Positions 7,662 to 15,033 of a stretch of DNA of 24,056 nucleotides are shown piece after piece. Source of the DNA: Gammaproteobacteria bacterium (GTDB lineage: Bacteria; Pseudomonadota; Gammaproteobacteria; Granulosicoccales; Granulosicoccaceae). The position numbers and the translations under genes were made by a program. Position 1 is the stretch's first letter, and every line of letters begins with the position of its first letter. The stretch is from the NCBI GenBank assembly GCA_019634245.1, contig JAHQVR010000051.1, positions 1 through 24,056 of the forward strand. Reading direction: 5' to 3'. Under the pieces are notes generated by a model. That model ran no database searches and had not been told where the DNA came from. It was given only the letters and a program-made list of their open reading frames with translations.

Positions 7662-8652
7662 CACGCCGTCGCCGATAACGTTATGGCTAACACTGACAGT
7701 CGTTGTACTGTCGGTGATGAGCCTGTCGGTGGGAGCCGAGTCGCTTAGCTTACTCGACACGCTAACGCGGTTGTGGAGTAATCCTGATGCGATAGATGTC
7801 ATCATATTGCGTGAAGTACGGTTACCCAGAACCCTGATCGCAGTGGTCGCTGGTGCTACGTTAGGGTTGTGCGGTGCCGCTATGCAGGGGTTGTTGCGAA
7901 ATCCACTGGCTAGCCCTGGCTTGGTCGGCAGTGCTAGCGGTGCGGCCTTGGGTGCGGTGACGGTGTTGTATTTCGGAACCGGCTTTTTGCACCCCCAAAG
8001 TGTCCCGCTCGCTGGTATGCTCGGATCGCTTCTCGCGACCACCTTGGTGTACGTATTGGCTGGCCGCGATGCCAACGTAACGACATTGATTTTATCTGGA
8101 GTCGCGGTCAATGCTATGGCAACAGCGGCGATGTCACTGTTATTAAATTTTGCTCCTAGTCCTTATGCTGTTCAGGAGTTGGTGCTCTGGACGTTAGGCG
8201 ATTTGAGTGATCGGTCCATTCACGATTTTTGGTTGATGCTACCGTGCACACTATTGGGTTGGTTTCTTCTGGTGGGCGTTGGTCGACAGCTTGATGCGCT
8301 AACTCTCGGTGAGCGCACCGCTCAGAGCCTGGGTATCAATCCGCGCCGATTACGCTGGCGAGTGTTTATAGCGGTGTCTATGGCTGTGGGCGCTAGTGTT
8401 GCGACCACCGGAATGATCGGTTTTATAGGGCTTGTCGTTCCTCATCTATTACGCCCCTGGGTGGGCTATGAACCGAGGCGGTTGTTGTTAAGCTCTGCCT
8501 TGGGGGGCAGCGCCATGCTGCTTGCTGCCGACTTAGGCGTGCGTCTAATACCATCACCGGTTGCGCTAAAAGTCGGCGTATTAACCTCGCTGGTTGGTGC
8601 ACCCTTTTTCCTTCACCTCATTTTAAGGAGTCGGCGTGATGGCTATCGATAG
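7642..8652 (+). CDS. btuC: Cobalamin ABC transporter permease, BtuC-like (FecCD family)
   Basis: A polytopic inner-membrane permease of 336 residues (E. coli BtuC is about 326). Family landmarks are plain: R-L-P-R-T-L-I-A-V-V-A-G near the end of the first periplasmic loop, G-A-A-M-Q-G-L-L-R-N-P-L-A-S-P-G, the Gly-rich helix after it, and G-F-I-G-L-V-V-P-H-L-L-R, which forms the coupling helix that docks on the ATPase. Two copies would pair with two BtuD subunits. The start is a TTG within the last codons of the lipoprotein gene (20-base overlap); later starts (GTG 7714, ATG 7717) would delete the first membrane helix. There is no Shine-Dalgarno, so translation is probably coupled to the upstream gene. 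FecCD permeases also serve haem and siderophores; the riboswitch points to cobalamin. Confidence 0.92.
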   Translation: MWTAAVNTPSPITLWLTLTVVVLSVMSLSVGAESLSLLDTLTRLWSNPDAIDVIILREVRLPRTLIAVVAGATLGLCGAAMQGLLRNPLASPGLVGSASGAALGAVTVLYFGTGFLHPQSVPLAGMLGSLLATTLVYVLAGRDANVTTLILSGVAVNAMATAAMSLLLNFAPSPYAVQELVLWTLGDLSDRSIHDFWLMLPCTLLGWFLLVGVGRQLDALTLGERTAQSLGINPRRLRWRVFIAVSMAVGASVATTGMIGFIGLVVPHLLRPWVGYEPRRLLLSSALGGSAMLLAADLGVRLIPSPVALKVGVLTSLVGAPFFLHLILRSRRDGYR

Positions 8653-9442
8653 TTCAATAGCACGAGCCACTCCGCTACTGGCGGCTGAATCCATGAGTGT
8701 GGTTCGTGGCGGTAAGTCGATACTCAACGCTGTCTCTCTGTCACTATCGCCGCATGAATTGGTTGGCTTGGTTGGGCCGAATGGTGCGGGTAAGTCAACT
8801 CTACTCAGTGGCCTTGCCGGACTGATCCGGCTTGATAGTGGCCAAGTTTCGCTAAAAGGCAAACCGATTGAGTCCTATTCAGGCAGTGATCGAGCGAAGC
8901 TGTTGGGTTGGATGGAGCAGCTAGCCTCAGCGCATTGGCCTGTAAGTGCTGAACACTTGGTGTTACTCGGTCGAATACCTTATTTATCTCGATGGCAATC
9001 GGTCAGTAAGACTGATCGACAACTTGTGGCTGAGATGATGCGTGCTACCGACTGTTATGGGCTTAAGGATCAGGCGGTGTCGACACTCTCTGGAGGTGAA
9101 CTCAACCGCGTATTGCTGGCTCGTGTGCTTGCGTCTGAGCCTTCGGTTTTACTGGCTGACGAACCCACAGCGGCATTGGATATTGGGCATCAACTACAAA
9201 CGATGGAATTGCTCCGTGAGTTTTGTACGAAGGGTAGAGGCTGTATTGTCGTACTCCACGATCTTTCACTAGCCGCTCGGTATTGTGATCGATTGGTGTT
9301 GTTACACGAGGCACAAGTGGTGGCCAATGGTGCCCCGCTGGATGTTCTCAGCGAACGCAATGTACATGATGTGTATGGGGTAGAGCTGGCTGTGTTCGAT
9401 GGAGAGGTTCCTACGCTAGTACCGATGCGTCGTTCACTATGA
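8639..9442 (+). CDS. btuD: Cobalamin ABC transporter ATP-binding protein, BtuD-like
   Basis: The cytoplasmic ATPase that drives the BtuC permease, 267 residues. Walker A G-P-N-G-A-G-K-S-T is at 46-54, the ABC signature L-S-G-G-E at 150-154, Walker B V-L-L-A-D-E-P at 170-176 with its catalytic Glu, and the switch His at about 207 (V-L-H-D-L). The Q-loop segment reads W-M-E-Q. The ATG at 8639 is favoured over an adjacent GTG at 8636 because AAGGAG at 8625-8630 lies eight bases upstream. It overlaps the end of btuC by 14 bases and its stop overlaps the btuF start, the usual tight packing of an importer. Sequence alone would also allow a haem or siderophore importer; B12 follows from context. Confidence 0.93.
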   Translation: MAIDSSIARATPLLAAESMSVVRGGKSILNAVSLSLSPHELVGLVGPNGAGKSTLLSGLAGLIRLDSGQVSLKGKPIESYSGSDRAKLLGWMEQLASAHWPVSAEHLVLLGRIPYLSRWQSVSKTDRQLVAEMMRATDCYGLKDQAVSTLSGGELNRVLLARVLASEPSVLLADEPTAALDIGHQLQTMELLREFCTKGRGCIVVLHDLSLAARYCDRLVLLHEAQVVANGAPLDVLSERNVHDVYGVELAVFDGEVPTLVPMRRSL

Positions 9443-10317
9443 ACGTGAATGGCAAACTCCGAGGGTTAACTAAAATGTTCGGTCTCGGCTGTTTGTGTAT
9501 CGCAGTTACTTTGGCTGATACTTACGCTTCCGATGCCTCTTCGTCCGCCGAGTTGGCCAAACCTACTGTGGTTTCTATCAATTTGTGTGCAGATCAGTTG
9601 ACCTTGGTATTGGCGGAGCCGGTGCAGATTTTATCGCTCTCCCATCTATCCCATGAAGAAGGCGGTTCAGTGTATGTTGATTTAGCGAAGCGCTATCCAA
9701 CTAATACTGGCCTGGTCGAGCAGGTGCTTCCCCTGCAGCCTGATATTGTCATCGCTGGGCAATACACTTCGCGCTATACGCTGCGCATGCTCGAAGCTGT
9801 TGGTTTGCGAGTAGAAATTCTACCGATTGCCGATTCGATTGAGTCGATGCTCGGAAATATAACTAATCTATCTATTTGGCTTGGACAATCCCGCAAAGGG
9901 GAGGCATTGGTTAAAAAGCTTCGTCAACGCGTGGAAGCTCTCTCCAGTGAGTCTCTCTCTCACCGACCTCGGGCTGCTGTCTACGATCCGAATGGATATA
10001 CCGTCGGTGAGAACAGTCTACGGGGTGAGGTTTTGGAGTTGGCTGGTTGGCACAACGTTGCGTCTGATGTCGGAATAACCCGCTATGGGCAAATTTCGTT
10101 AGAAACGCTGCTGATATTGAACCCAGATGCCACCATCGAATCTCCTTATAGTCCCGACACCTGGTCCAGAGCTCAAGCGTTAAGTCTGCACCCTGCGATA
10201 AAAAGTCGTGGACTAGATGCGGACGTTATTCAAGTACCGAGTGCGCAGACTATCTGCGGGGGACCATGGACTGTAGATCTTATTGAGCAGCTGCGTTTGA
10301 AAGTGCTACGCGAATGA
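9439..10317 (+). CDS. btuF: Periplasmic cobalamin-binding protein, BtuF-like
   Basis: A class III (TroA/BtuF fold) periplasmic binding protein of 292 residues that would hand cobalamin to BtuCD. A signal peptide covers about the first 30 residues (hydrophobic F-G-L-G-C-L-C-I-A-V-T-L-A, cleavage near T-Y-A). The first lobe opens with V-V-S-I-N-L-C-A-D-Q-L-T, then L-Q-P-D-I-V-I-A-G, the standard motif of the family; a long linking helix spans about 140-175 and the C-terminal lobe ends with G-G-P-W-T-V-D-L-I-E-Q-L. The ATG overlaps the btuD stop (ATGA), so translation is probably coupled. An in-frame ATG at 9475 would also leave a workable signal peptide. The gene closes the operon; only 57 bases separate it from the convergent dehydrogenase and no good terminator is visible. 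Confidence 0.9.
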   Translation: MNVNGKLRGLTKMFGLGCLCIAVTLADTYASDASSSAELAKPTVVSINLCADQLTLVLAEPVQILSLSHLSHEEGGSVYVDLAKRYPTNTGLVEQVLPLQPDIVIAGQYTSRYTLRMLEAVGLRVEILPIADSIESMLGNITNLSIWLGQSRKGEALVKKLRQRVEALSSESLSHRPRAAVYDPNGYTVGENSLRGEVLELAGWHNVASDVGITRYGQISLETLLILNPDATIESPYSPDTWSRAQALSLHPAIKSRGLDADVIQVPSAQTICGGPWTVDLIEQLRLKVLRE

Positions 10318-10374
10318 TATTCCCTGCTCTATCTTGATTGCGATTTAGTGGCGAACAACACAGGCGCTATTGCG

Positions 10375-11481
10375 CTAGTTGAGTAGTATCGAATCATCGA
10401 TTTGCGAAATGTCCGGTTTGCCCAGTTGAGCCAACGCATCATCCACGTCCTTTTTCAGCAATTCAATCACTGTATCAAGACCGCGCTCGCCATCTGCGGC
10501 GATAGCGTAAAGGTAGGGTCTTCCTAACATAACAAAATTAGCGCCCTTAGCTAACGCTTTGATAATGGCAGCCCCATTGCGCACACCACTGTCGAATAGC
10601 AATGGGAAGTCCTGTCCTACCGCGGCACGTATCTTTGATAGTTGGTCGATAGGAGCTGGGGCGCTATCAAATTGGCGACCACCGTGGTTCGACACATACA
10701 CCGCATCACAGCCACACTGTTTTAGGCTGACAGCATCATCTGGTGACAACACGCCCTTGACAATGAGTTTATGCGGCCAGTGCTCACGAAGTCGAGCTAC
10801 GAATTCAAGATCCACTACGCCGCGAGTAGCATTTCTATCAAACGTTTTATCACCTGCATCAATGGCAATATTAGCCGGAGAAGGCGCGCCCTTACTCAAC
10901 GTTGTCAGTGACCAGCGCGGATGCAGCGCAAAATCCAAAAACTGTTTGGGCCCGATCTTTAGCGGAGCGCCAAAACCATTTCGCTTATCCCTTCTGCGTA
11001 TCGCTACCTGTTGTGCATCAATGGTCAGCATCAGAACGGGGTAGTTTGCAGCTAGTGCGCGATCAACCAGCTTTAAAGAATTGTCGATCGATTGTCCAAC
11101 ATAGAGTTGGAACCAGCCGTGTTGTTGCGCAACGGCTGCCATGTCTTCGATGCTGGTTGATGCGGCAGTGGAGAGGCATACTGGAATATTGTGTTTTTTC
11201 GCGGCGGTGGCGAGCATAAGGTCTGCACCGGGCCAGGCAAGGTTGCACATGCCCATCGGCGCAATACCAAACGGTGAAGAATAGGTCTGATCTAAAAAGG
11301 GGGTTTGTTGACTTCGAGAGGTGATGTCCACGAGGCCGCGAGGCAACAAACGCAACTGATCCAGGGACTGCTGATTGTTTAACTTTGCATACTCCTCTCC
11401 GGCCGCACCATCGATGAAGTCAAATATCATTTTTGGTAATCGACGTTTCGCTAAACGCCGAGCATCTTCGATGCAGTACAA
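10375..11481 (-). CDS. FMN-dependent 2-hydroxy-acid dehydrogenase, LldD/glycolate-oxidase family
   Basis: A flavin TIM-barrel enzyme of 368 residues that oxidises an L-2-hydroxy acid to the 2-keto acid. Visible active-site residues are Tyr127 (Q-L-Y-V), Asp155 (L-T-I-D), Arg164, Lys242 (I-V-K-G), and the catalytic His266 with Arg269 in S-N-H-G-G-R-Q-F-D. The FMN phosphate segment is D-S-G-V-R-N-G and M-L-G-R-P-Y-L-Y. Two spots are atypical: the conserved Tyr of F-x-Y-x-D-G-G is Phe22 here, and the usual P-x-x-G-x-R loop reads Q-Q-V-A-I-R. The substrate may therefore differ from lactate. The start is a TTG at 11481 with GAGAG seven bases upstream; that site overlaps the end of the preceding lipoprotein gene, so the two are probably one operon. 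Confidence 0.88.
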   Translation of the reverse strand: MYCIEDARRLAKRRLPKMIFDFIDGAAGEEYAKLNNQQSLDQLRLLPRGLVDITSRSQQTPFLDQTYSSPFGIAPMGMCNLAWPGADLMLATAAKKHNIPVCLSTAASTSIEDMAAVAQQHGWFQLYVGQSIDNSLKLVDRALAANYPVLMLTIDAQQVAIRRRDKRNGFGAPLKIGPKQFLDFALHPRWSLTTLSKGAPSPANIAIDAGDKTFDRNATRGVVDLEFVARLREHWPHKLIVKGVLSPDDAVSLKQCGCDAVYVSNHGGRQFDSAPAPIDQLSKIRAAVGQDFPLLFDSGVRNGAAIIKALAKGANFVMLGRPYLYAIAADGERGLDTVIELLKKDVDDALAQLGKPDISQIDDSILLN

Positions 11482-11491
11482 ATCGTTACTC

Positions 11492-12985
11492 TCAGTTCGG
11501 TTTCTGGTAGCCGGGAAGCTCTATGACGTAGCTATCGACGGAACCGGAATCGTACCAGTCTGAGCCAAAAATAATGCGCGTTCCAGATGGACTAATGGTG
11601 GCGTGTGGCTCACCAAAATAGGCTTTGTAAGGAGCGTTTTTCGCGTGCTTAGCGTAGGACCGATGATGGGCCAATCGGCAGATAACCGTATTATCGGGAT
11701 CGGTGTTTGCTAAATAGATTTCCGAAAACAATACCGGTGCTTTGCGGCCATTGGTAAACCAGCGGAATTGATCATAGCCAACACTCGACATCGCGATCCA
11801 TCCTGGTTTGTGAATCGCACGAGCAGACACATGTGTACCACTGGTTGTGTAAGGATAGCCGTTCGACTCACTGATAATCGGTCGACATTTGCCAGTTTCA
11901 AGATTAAATTCGGTGAGGTGTCCAACGCCTTGCCGGATGTCCCCATCGCATCCTTTGGGAGAAGGATCGAACACCGTGGAGAAAATAGCATCCTGACCGT
12001 TATATGTTTGGCCAACATTAGAATGCTCCCAGGCTTTTGCCATATCCAGCTTGTGACGAATGTTGGTTAGGTCTGGATCCAGGCTGGTGCCTTGGTAGAA
12101 CAGTGTTTTACCGCTGGGTCCGGGAGTGGGCGCAAGCCAGCTTTCCCAAGGCGTACCATCGCCGATTCTTTTCACGCTAACTTCATCGGTGCTGATTCGA
12201 TACGTCAGCATAATCCAGTTGCCATCCTCCTTTCGACAGCGAAATCCCCAGAAATCATCATCCAGTGATTGCATATGCACATCACCACCGCCGGTGGGCA
12301 TGCTTCTGAAACCACACTGTTTGGAAAAATCTTTGACTACTCGGGTTTTATTCGTTTTAACGTTGTATTTTTTGAAAAGACCGATATCGCTGGAATATTT
12401 ACTAACGTAGTAAAAAATATCCGGATCTTTGTGGCTCCAATACACTTCCTCAAGATCCGATGGCACGATGTTAAGTGCACGAATCGGCTCATATGTGTGT
12501 CCATCCAGAAGGATGTGAGTGCCTTGATCGAGCCCACTTCGATAGAGCATCAACAGAGATTCATCTGCATTCCAGGCTTGCATGGTGCTGTAAGCAGGTT
12601 TTTGTGATTCGCCCTTTCGGCTGTTTGTGACGCGAATAACTTTGGTGTTAAACGCCGGCTCACGATAGTGCTTTAGATAGGGTGGTTTGGCCACGGCCTT
12701 AATGGCCATGCGCTCTGTATGAGTCACGAGGCCTTCACACATGTTTAAATCTGGATCAATGTTTAACGCAGCAATGGGCGAGATCCCAGAGCTCTGGCTT
12801 TCTGTTCGTAACGATTCAGACGTTGATTCCGGCGCGGCTAATTCGGTGGTTGCAGAAGATTGAGCCAGCTGGGGAGCCGGGGGAGCTGTGTCGATCGGCT
12901 TAGCTCTGGCGGCGCTACAGGCGCTCATTGGCAGTACTAGCCCTAATAGAGCCAGGCTCAGAGTCAGCTTGAATTGATCCTTCAT
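11492..12985 (-). CDS. Predicted beta-propeller lipoprotein of unknown function
   Basis: I do not recognise a named family. The 497-residue product has a signal peptide ending in M-S-A-C (Cys23, Ser at +2), so it is probably an outer-membrane lipoprotein. A Pro/Ala/Ser/Thr-rich tether of about 60 residues follows. The remaining 420 residues are strand-rich with repeated W/Y-containing turns (M-Q-A-W-N-A-D-E-S-L-L, Y-W-S-H-K-D-P-D-I-F-Y-Y, I-S-P-S-G-T-R-I-I-F-G-S-D-W), the look of a TolB/WD40-like propeller. Several Cys (near C81, C224, C252, C357, C374) could form disulfides. Several His-containing motifs recall oligogalacturonate-lyase propellers, but too weakly to call. It precedes the FMN dehydrogenase by 10 bases on the same strand, so a shared process is likely. 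Confidence 0.72.
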   Translation of the reverse strand: MKDQFKLTLSLALLGLVLPMSACSAARAKPIDTAPPAPQLAQSSATTELAAPESTSESLRTESQSSGISPIAALNIDPDLNMCEGLVTHTERMAIKAVAKPPYLKHYREPAFNTKVIRVTNSRKGESQKPAYSTMQAWNADESLLMLYRSGLDQGTHILLDGHTYEPIRALNIVPSDLEEVYWSHKDPDIFYYVSKYSSDIGLFKKYNVKTNKTRVVKDFSKQCGFRSMPTGGGDVHMQSLDDDFWGFRCRKEDGNWIMLTYRISTDEVSVKRIGDGTPWESWLAPTPGPSGKTLFYQGTSLDPDLTNIRHKLDMAKAWEHSNVGQTYNGQDAIFSTVFDPSPKGCDGDIRQGVGHLTEFNLETGKCRPIISESNGYPYTTSGTHVSARAIHKPGWIAMSSVGYDQFRWFTNGRKAPVLFSEIYLANTDPDNTVICRLAHHRSYAKHAKNAPYKAYFGEPHATISPSGTRIIFGSDWYDSGSVDSYVIELPGYQKPN

Positions 12986-13296
12986 GTGATGAGTTACCTA
13001 TTAGACGCCAGAAGGCCCAACTGGGCTGCCGTTGCATTATATAGAGTCAATAGATTCTTAGGTGTAGGCGTTTTCCGATAGTTCCCAATGTGTTGCTCAG
13101 GCCGCAAATAGTGTTAACAATTTCGGCTTTTAGAGCGAAGTGGCCAGAATCATCCCGTTCAGTTCCTTTCATCGGGAAGGGCGAGGTGACGCGGATGTCA
13201 AAACGGTTTCTGAATGGCTAAAGCTGTGCGAAGGAAGCCAGGATCGGAGCAAACGGAGTTAGAACAACAAAGTCCCATCGCGCGGATTCTGTATTT
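12986..13296. other. Intergenic region upstream of the propeller lipoprotein
   Basis: No convincing gene. On the minus strand a TATAAT lies at 13041-13036, about 50 bases before the lipoprotein ATG, with only a weak -35, so it probably holds that gene's promoter; AGGT ten bases before the ATG is the likely ribosome binding site. A plus-strand frame from about 13214 runs through the aquaporin terminator and into its 3' end and does not look coding. I see nothing else in the remaining stretch. Confidence 0.5.
13036..13041 (-). promoter_or_regulatory. -10 box of the propeller-lipoprotein promoter
   Basis: A consensus TATAAT on the minus strand about 50 bases upstream of the lipoprotein start codon. 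The -35 region 17 bases further upstream is poor, so an activator or an alternative start is possible. Confidence 0.4.
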
Positions 13297-13327
13297 AAAA
13301 AAGGGCGGCTCGCAGAACAAGCCGCCC
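13297..13327 (-). terminator. Rho-independent terminator of aqpZ
   Basis: Read on the minus strand, an 8-bp GC-rich stem GGGCGGCT / AGCCGCCC encloses a nine-base loop (13303-13327) and is followed at once by six T residues (13302-13297). It lies 55 bases beyond the aqpZ stop codon. This is the best terminator in the window. Confidence 0.92.
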
Positions 13328-13381
13328 AGTAGGGGTATCGGATCGATCACACAGATGATTCTCTGTGCAGATGTTTTACAA

Positions 13382-14113
13382 CTAAGAGCTCGCTTCTGCG
13401 TCGAAGCGGCCACCCGCCAGCGTCATCTTGTAAAGGATTGCGCCGAGAACGGCACCTACAATGGGAGCCGCCCAAAATACCCAAAGCTGCGTCAATGCCG
13501 TGGCGTCCATTGAAATCAAGGCTGGACCGGTACTCCGAGCAGGGTTCACAGAAGTATTCGATACTGGGATAGAGATCAGGTGGATAAGCGTCAAGCCAAG
13601 ACCGATAGCAATCGGGGCAAACCCGGCAGCAGTCCCGGCACGTTCATCGGTAGCACCCAAAATGATAAACAGAAATGCTGCGGTCATAACGACTTCTGTA
13701 ATGAGCACAGCCAGCAGATTGTACTTACCCGGTGATGCTTCACCATAGCCGTTCGACGCTAACGTGCCGATCTCTGATCCGTTACCGGTAACGATGATGG
13801 CCAGTACAGCAGCGGCAGCGATGGCGCCAAGTACTTGTGAAATAATGTAGGGCACCAATTGTCCACCCGAAAATCGACCACCGACAAACAGTCCAATGGA
13901 AACCGCTGGGTTAAAGTGACCACCCGATACTGGGCCAACAGCGTAGGCCATTGTCAGCACTGTCAAACCAAAAGCCAGCGAAACACCCACCAACCCAATA
14001 TTGATTCCATCGGCATTGCCAAACGTAGCCGCTAACATAGCGCTACCACAGCCACCCAGAACCAACCAGAAGGTCCCTATAAATTCTGCAATTAATTTGT
14101 TGTGTACTTTCAT
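13382..14113 (-). CDS. aqpZ: Aquaporin Z (water channel)
   Basis: An inner-membrane water channel of 243 residues with six helices and two half-helices. The first N-P-A (68-70, in H-F-N-P-A-V-S) and second N-P-A (190-192, in S-V-N-P-A-R-S) are intact. The aromatic/arginine filter matches E. coli AqpZ by offset: Phe48, His178, Thr187, Arg193, which predicts a water-selective rather than glycerol-conducting pore. [18 protein letters not shown] is nearly the AqpZ signature. It is monocistronic: a strong terminator follows and a long leader of about 170 bases or more precedes it, with several repeat motifs. A role in osmotic adjustment fits the family. Confidence 0.96.
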   Translation of the reverse strand: MKVHNKLIAEFIGTFWLVLGGCGSAMLAATFGNADGINIGLVGVSLAFGLTVLTMAYAVGPVSGGHFNPAVSIGLFVGGRFSGGQLVPYIISQVLGAIAAAAVLAIIVTGNGSEIGTLASNGYGEASPGKYNLLAVLITEVVMTAAFLFIILGATDERAGTAAGFAPIAIGLGLTLIHLISIPVSNTSVNPARSTGPALISMDATALTQLWVFWAAPIVGAVLGAILYKMTLAGGRFDAEASS

Positions 14114-14196
14114 AATTCACCACTAACGTTTTAGAGCTAATCGGATTGAAACCACTTGGCTAGGAGTCGATACCTTCTAATCGAGAGAAGATTCGC

Positions 14197-14215
14197 GTAC
14201 AGAACAAATCTGTAC
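14197..14215. repeat. Perfect 7-bp inverted repeat in the aqpZ leader
   Basis: GTACAGA and TCTGTAC face each other across ACAAA. It would lie in the 5' untranslated region of aqpZ, about 85-100 bases before the start codon, and could be an operator or an RNA hairpin. Confidence 0.45.
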
Positions 14216-14301
14216 AGGAGCTGCTAGTCAAATCCATAACTTGGGCAGCAATCAAATTTGCAAGCGACAACGTTTCAGCGTGGTGCGATTATAGGCGGCG
14301 G

Positions 14302-14330
14302 TTTATCCTAAAGATTAGGGCAACTGTCAA
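14302..14330 (-). promoter_or_regulatory. Candidate sigma-70 promoter of aqpZ
   Basis: On the minus strand a consensus TTGACA (14330-14325) is followed after exactly 17 bases by GATAAA (14307-14302). The spacer contains the palindrome CCTAA-AGA-TTAGG (14307-14319), a possible operator. A competing TATAAT at 14293-14288 has no good -35. Confidence 0.5.
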
Positions 14331-14444
14331 GAAGCGTTAACTCCTTAAGTGTTTGTAAACATGTGTAAACTGAAAGGCCGATAAGTTTGGTCTATTGTCG
14401 GCATAAAAACTTGCATAAAAATGCAGAGGTTGTTTCTAAAACGA

Positions 14445-14999
14445 TTATTGTCCGTAGGTGTTAGCTTCTTTGAGGTATTCAATTTCTTCGGCTGTAGAGC
14501 TTCGAGACAGTGCTGTGTTGCGATGGGGAAATCGGCCAAATTGTTTAATGACATCCCTATGTTCTATTGCGTATTTCACAGTGTTTTCGTTTCCCAATTC
14601 GGTAAAACGCTCGACACCAAAGTTTTGGTCATCGATATTTTCAGAATGCATAAATGGCATAAATAGAAACTGTAATTCGTGGCCATCCATTGCTTTGTGG
14701 TGTTCTCTTTCATAGGTAGCTCGGGCTAGTTGGGTAGCGGTTGCATCGTTGGCAAACGCGGCAGCTGATTTCCGGTAGATGTTTCTAGAAAACTGATCTA
14801 GCGCGATCACCGCAGCCAAAGCGGCGTGAGGGTTGGTTTCAGTTTCCACTGGGAGTTCCTTCGCCAGGGCTAGAACTGTTGGTTCGAATCGTTGTTTAAT
14901 TATGGTATCCAATTCATTACTGCCCGAGTACCACTGCTTAGGTTCGAGTTCTTTAAACCAAAAATCCAAAATATCCTGAAACCAATTGATCGAAAGCAT
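14445..14999 (-). CDS. DUF924 family protein
   Basis: A 184-residue, all-helical cytoplasmic protein of the DUF924 family (TPR-like superhelix); the biochemical role is unknown. It opens with I-L-D-F-W-F, a constant feature of the family, and carries I-A-L-D-Q-F-S-R-N-I-Y-R near residue 65, followed by A-F-A-N-D; L-F-M-P-F-M-H-S-E is the second conserved block. The full family length is present. AGGAG lies six bases before the ATG. It follows otnK by 34 bases on the same strand, so it is probably co-transcribed with it, though nothing in DUF924 proteins suggests a role in sugar-acid catabolism. Confidence 0.9.
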   Translation of the reverse strand: MLSINWFQDILDFWFKELEPKQWYSGSNELDTIIKQRFEPTVLALAKELPVETETNPHAALAAVIALDQFSRNIYRKSAAAFANDATATQLARATYEREHHKAMDGHELQFLFMPFMHSENIDDQNFGVERFTELGNENTVKYAIEHRDVIKQFGRFPHRNTALSRSSTAEEIEYLKEANTYGQ

Positions 15000-15033
15000 G
15001 TTAGTTCTCCTAATAGCTGTTTGTAGGTTCTAC

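Larger units (their letters stand above)
14114..14444. other. Intergenic region upstream of aqpZ with promoter and symmetric sites
   Basis: No gene is visible. Reading on the minus strand toward aqpZ: a weak hairpin (GCCGATA with TGTCGGC, 14377-14402) after the DUF924 gene, a pair of direct repeats GTTTACA ten bases apart (14370-14354), a candidate sigma-70 promoter (14330-14302), a second TATAAT (14293-14288), and a perfect inverted repeat GTACAGA-N5-TCTGTAC (14197-14215). The hairpin lacks a proper U-tract, so I do not call it a terminator. Confidence 0.5.

Noticed and set aside
13214..13513. A plus-strand 99-codon frame rich in charged residues in the gap before aqpZ
   Set aside because: It runs straight through the aqpZ terminator hairpin and into the aqpZ coding region on the other strand, and its product looks like no known protein.
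14377..14402. Hairpin after the DUF924 gene as a terminator
   Set aside because: The stem has a wobble pair and a 12-base loop, and no U-tract follows on the minus strand.
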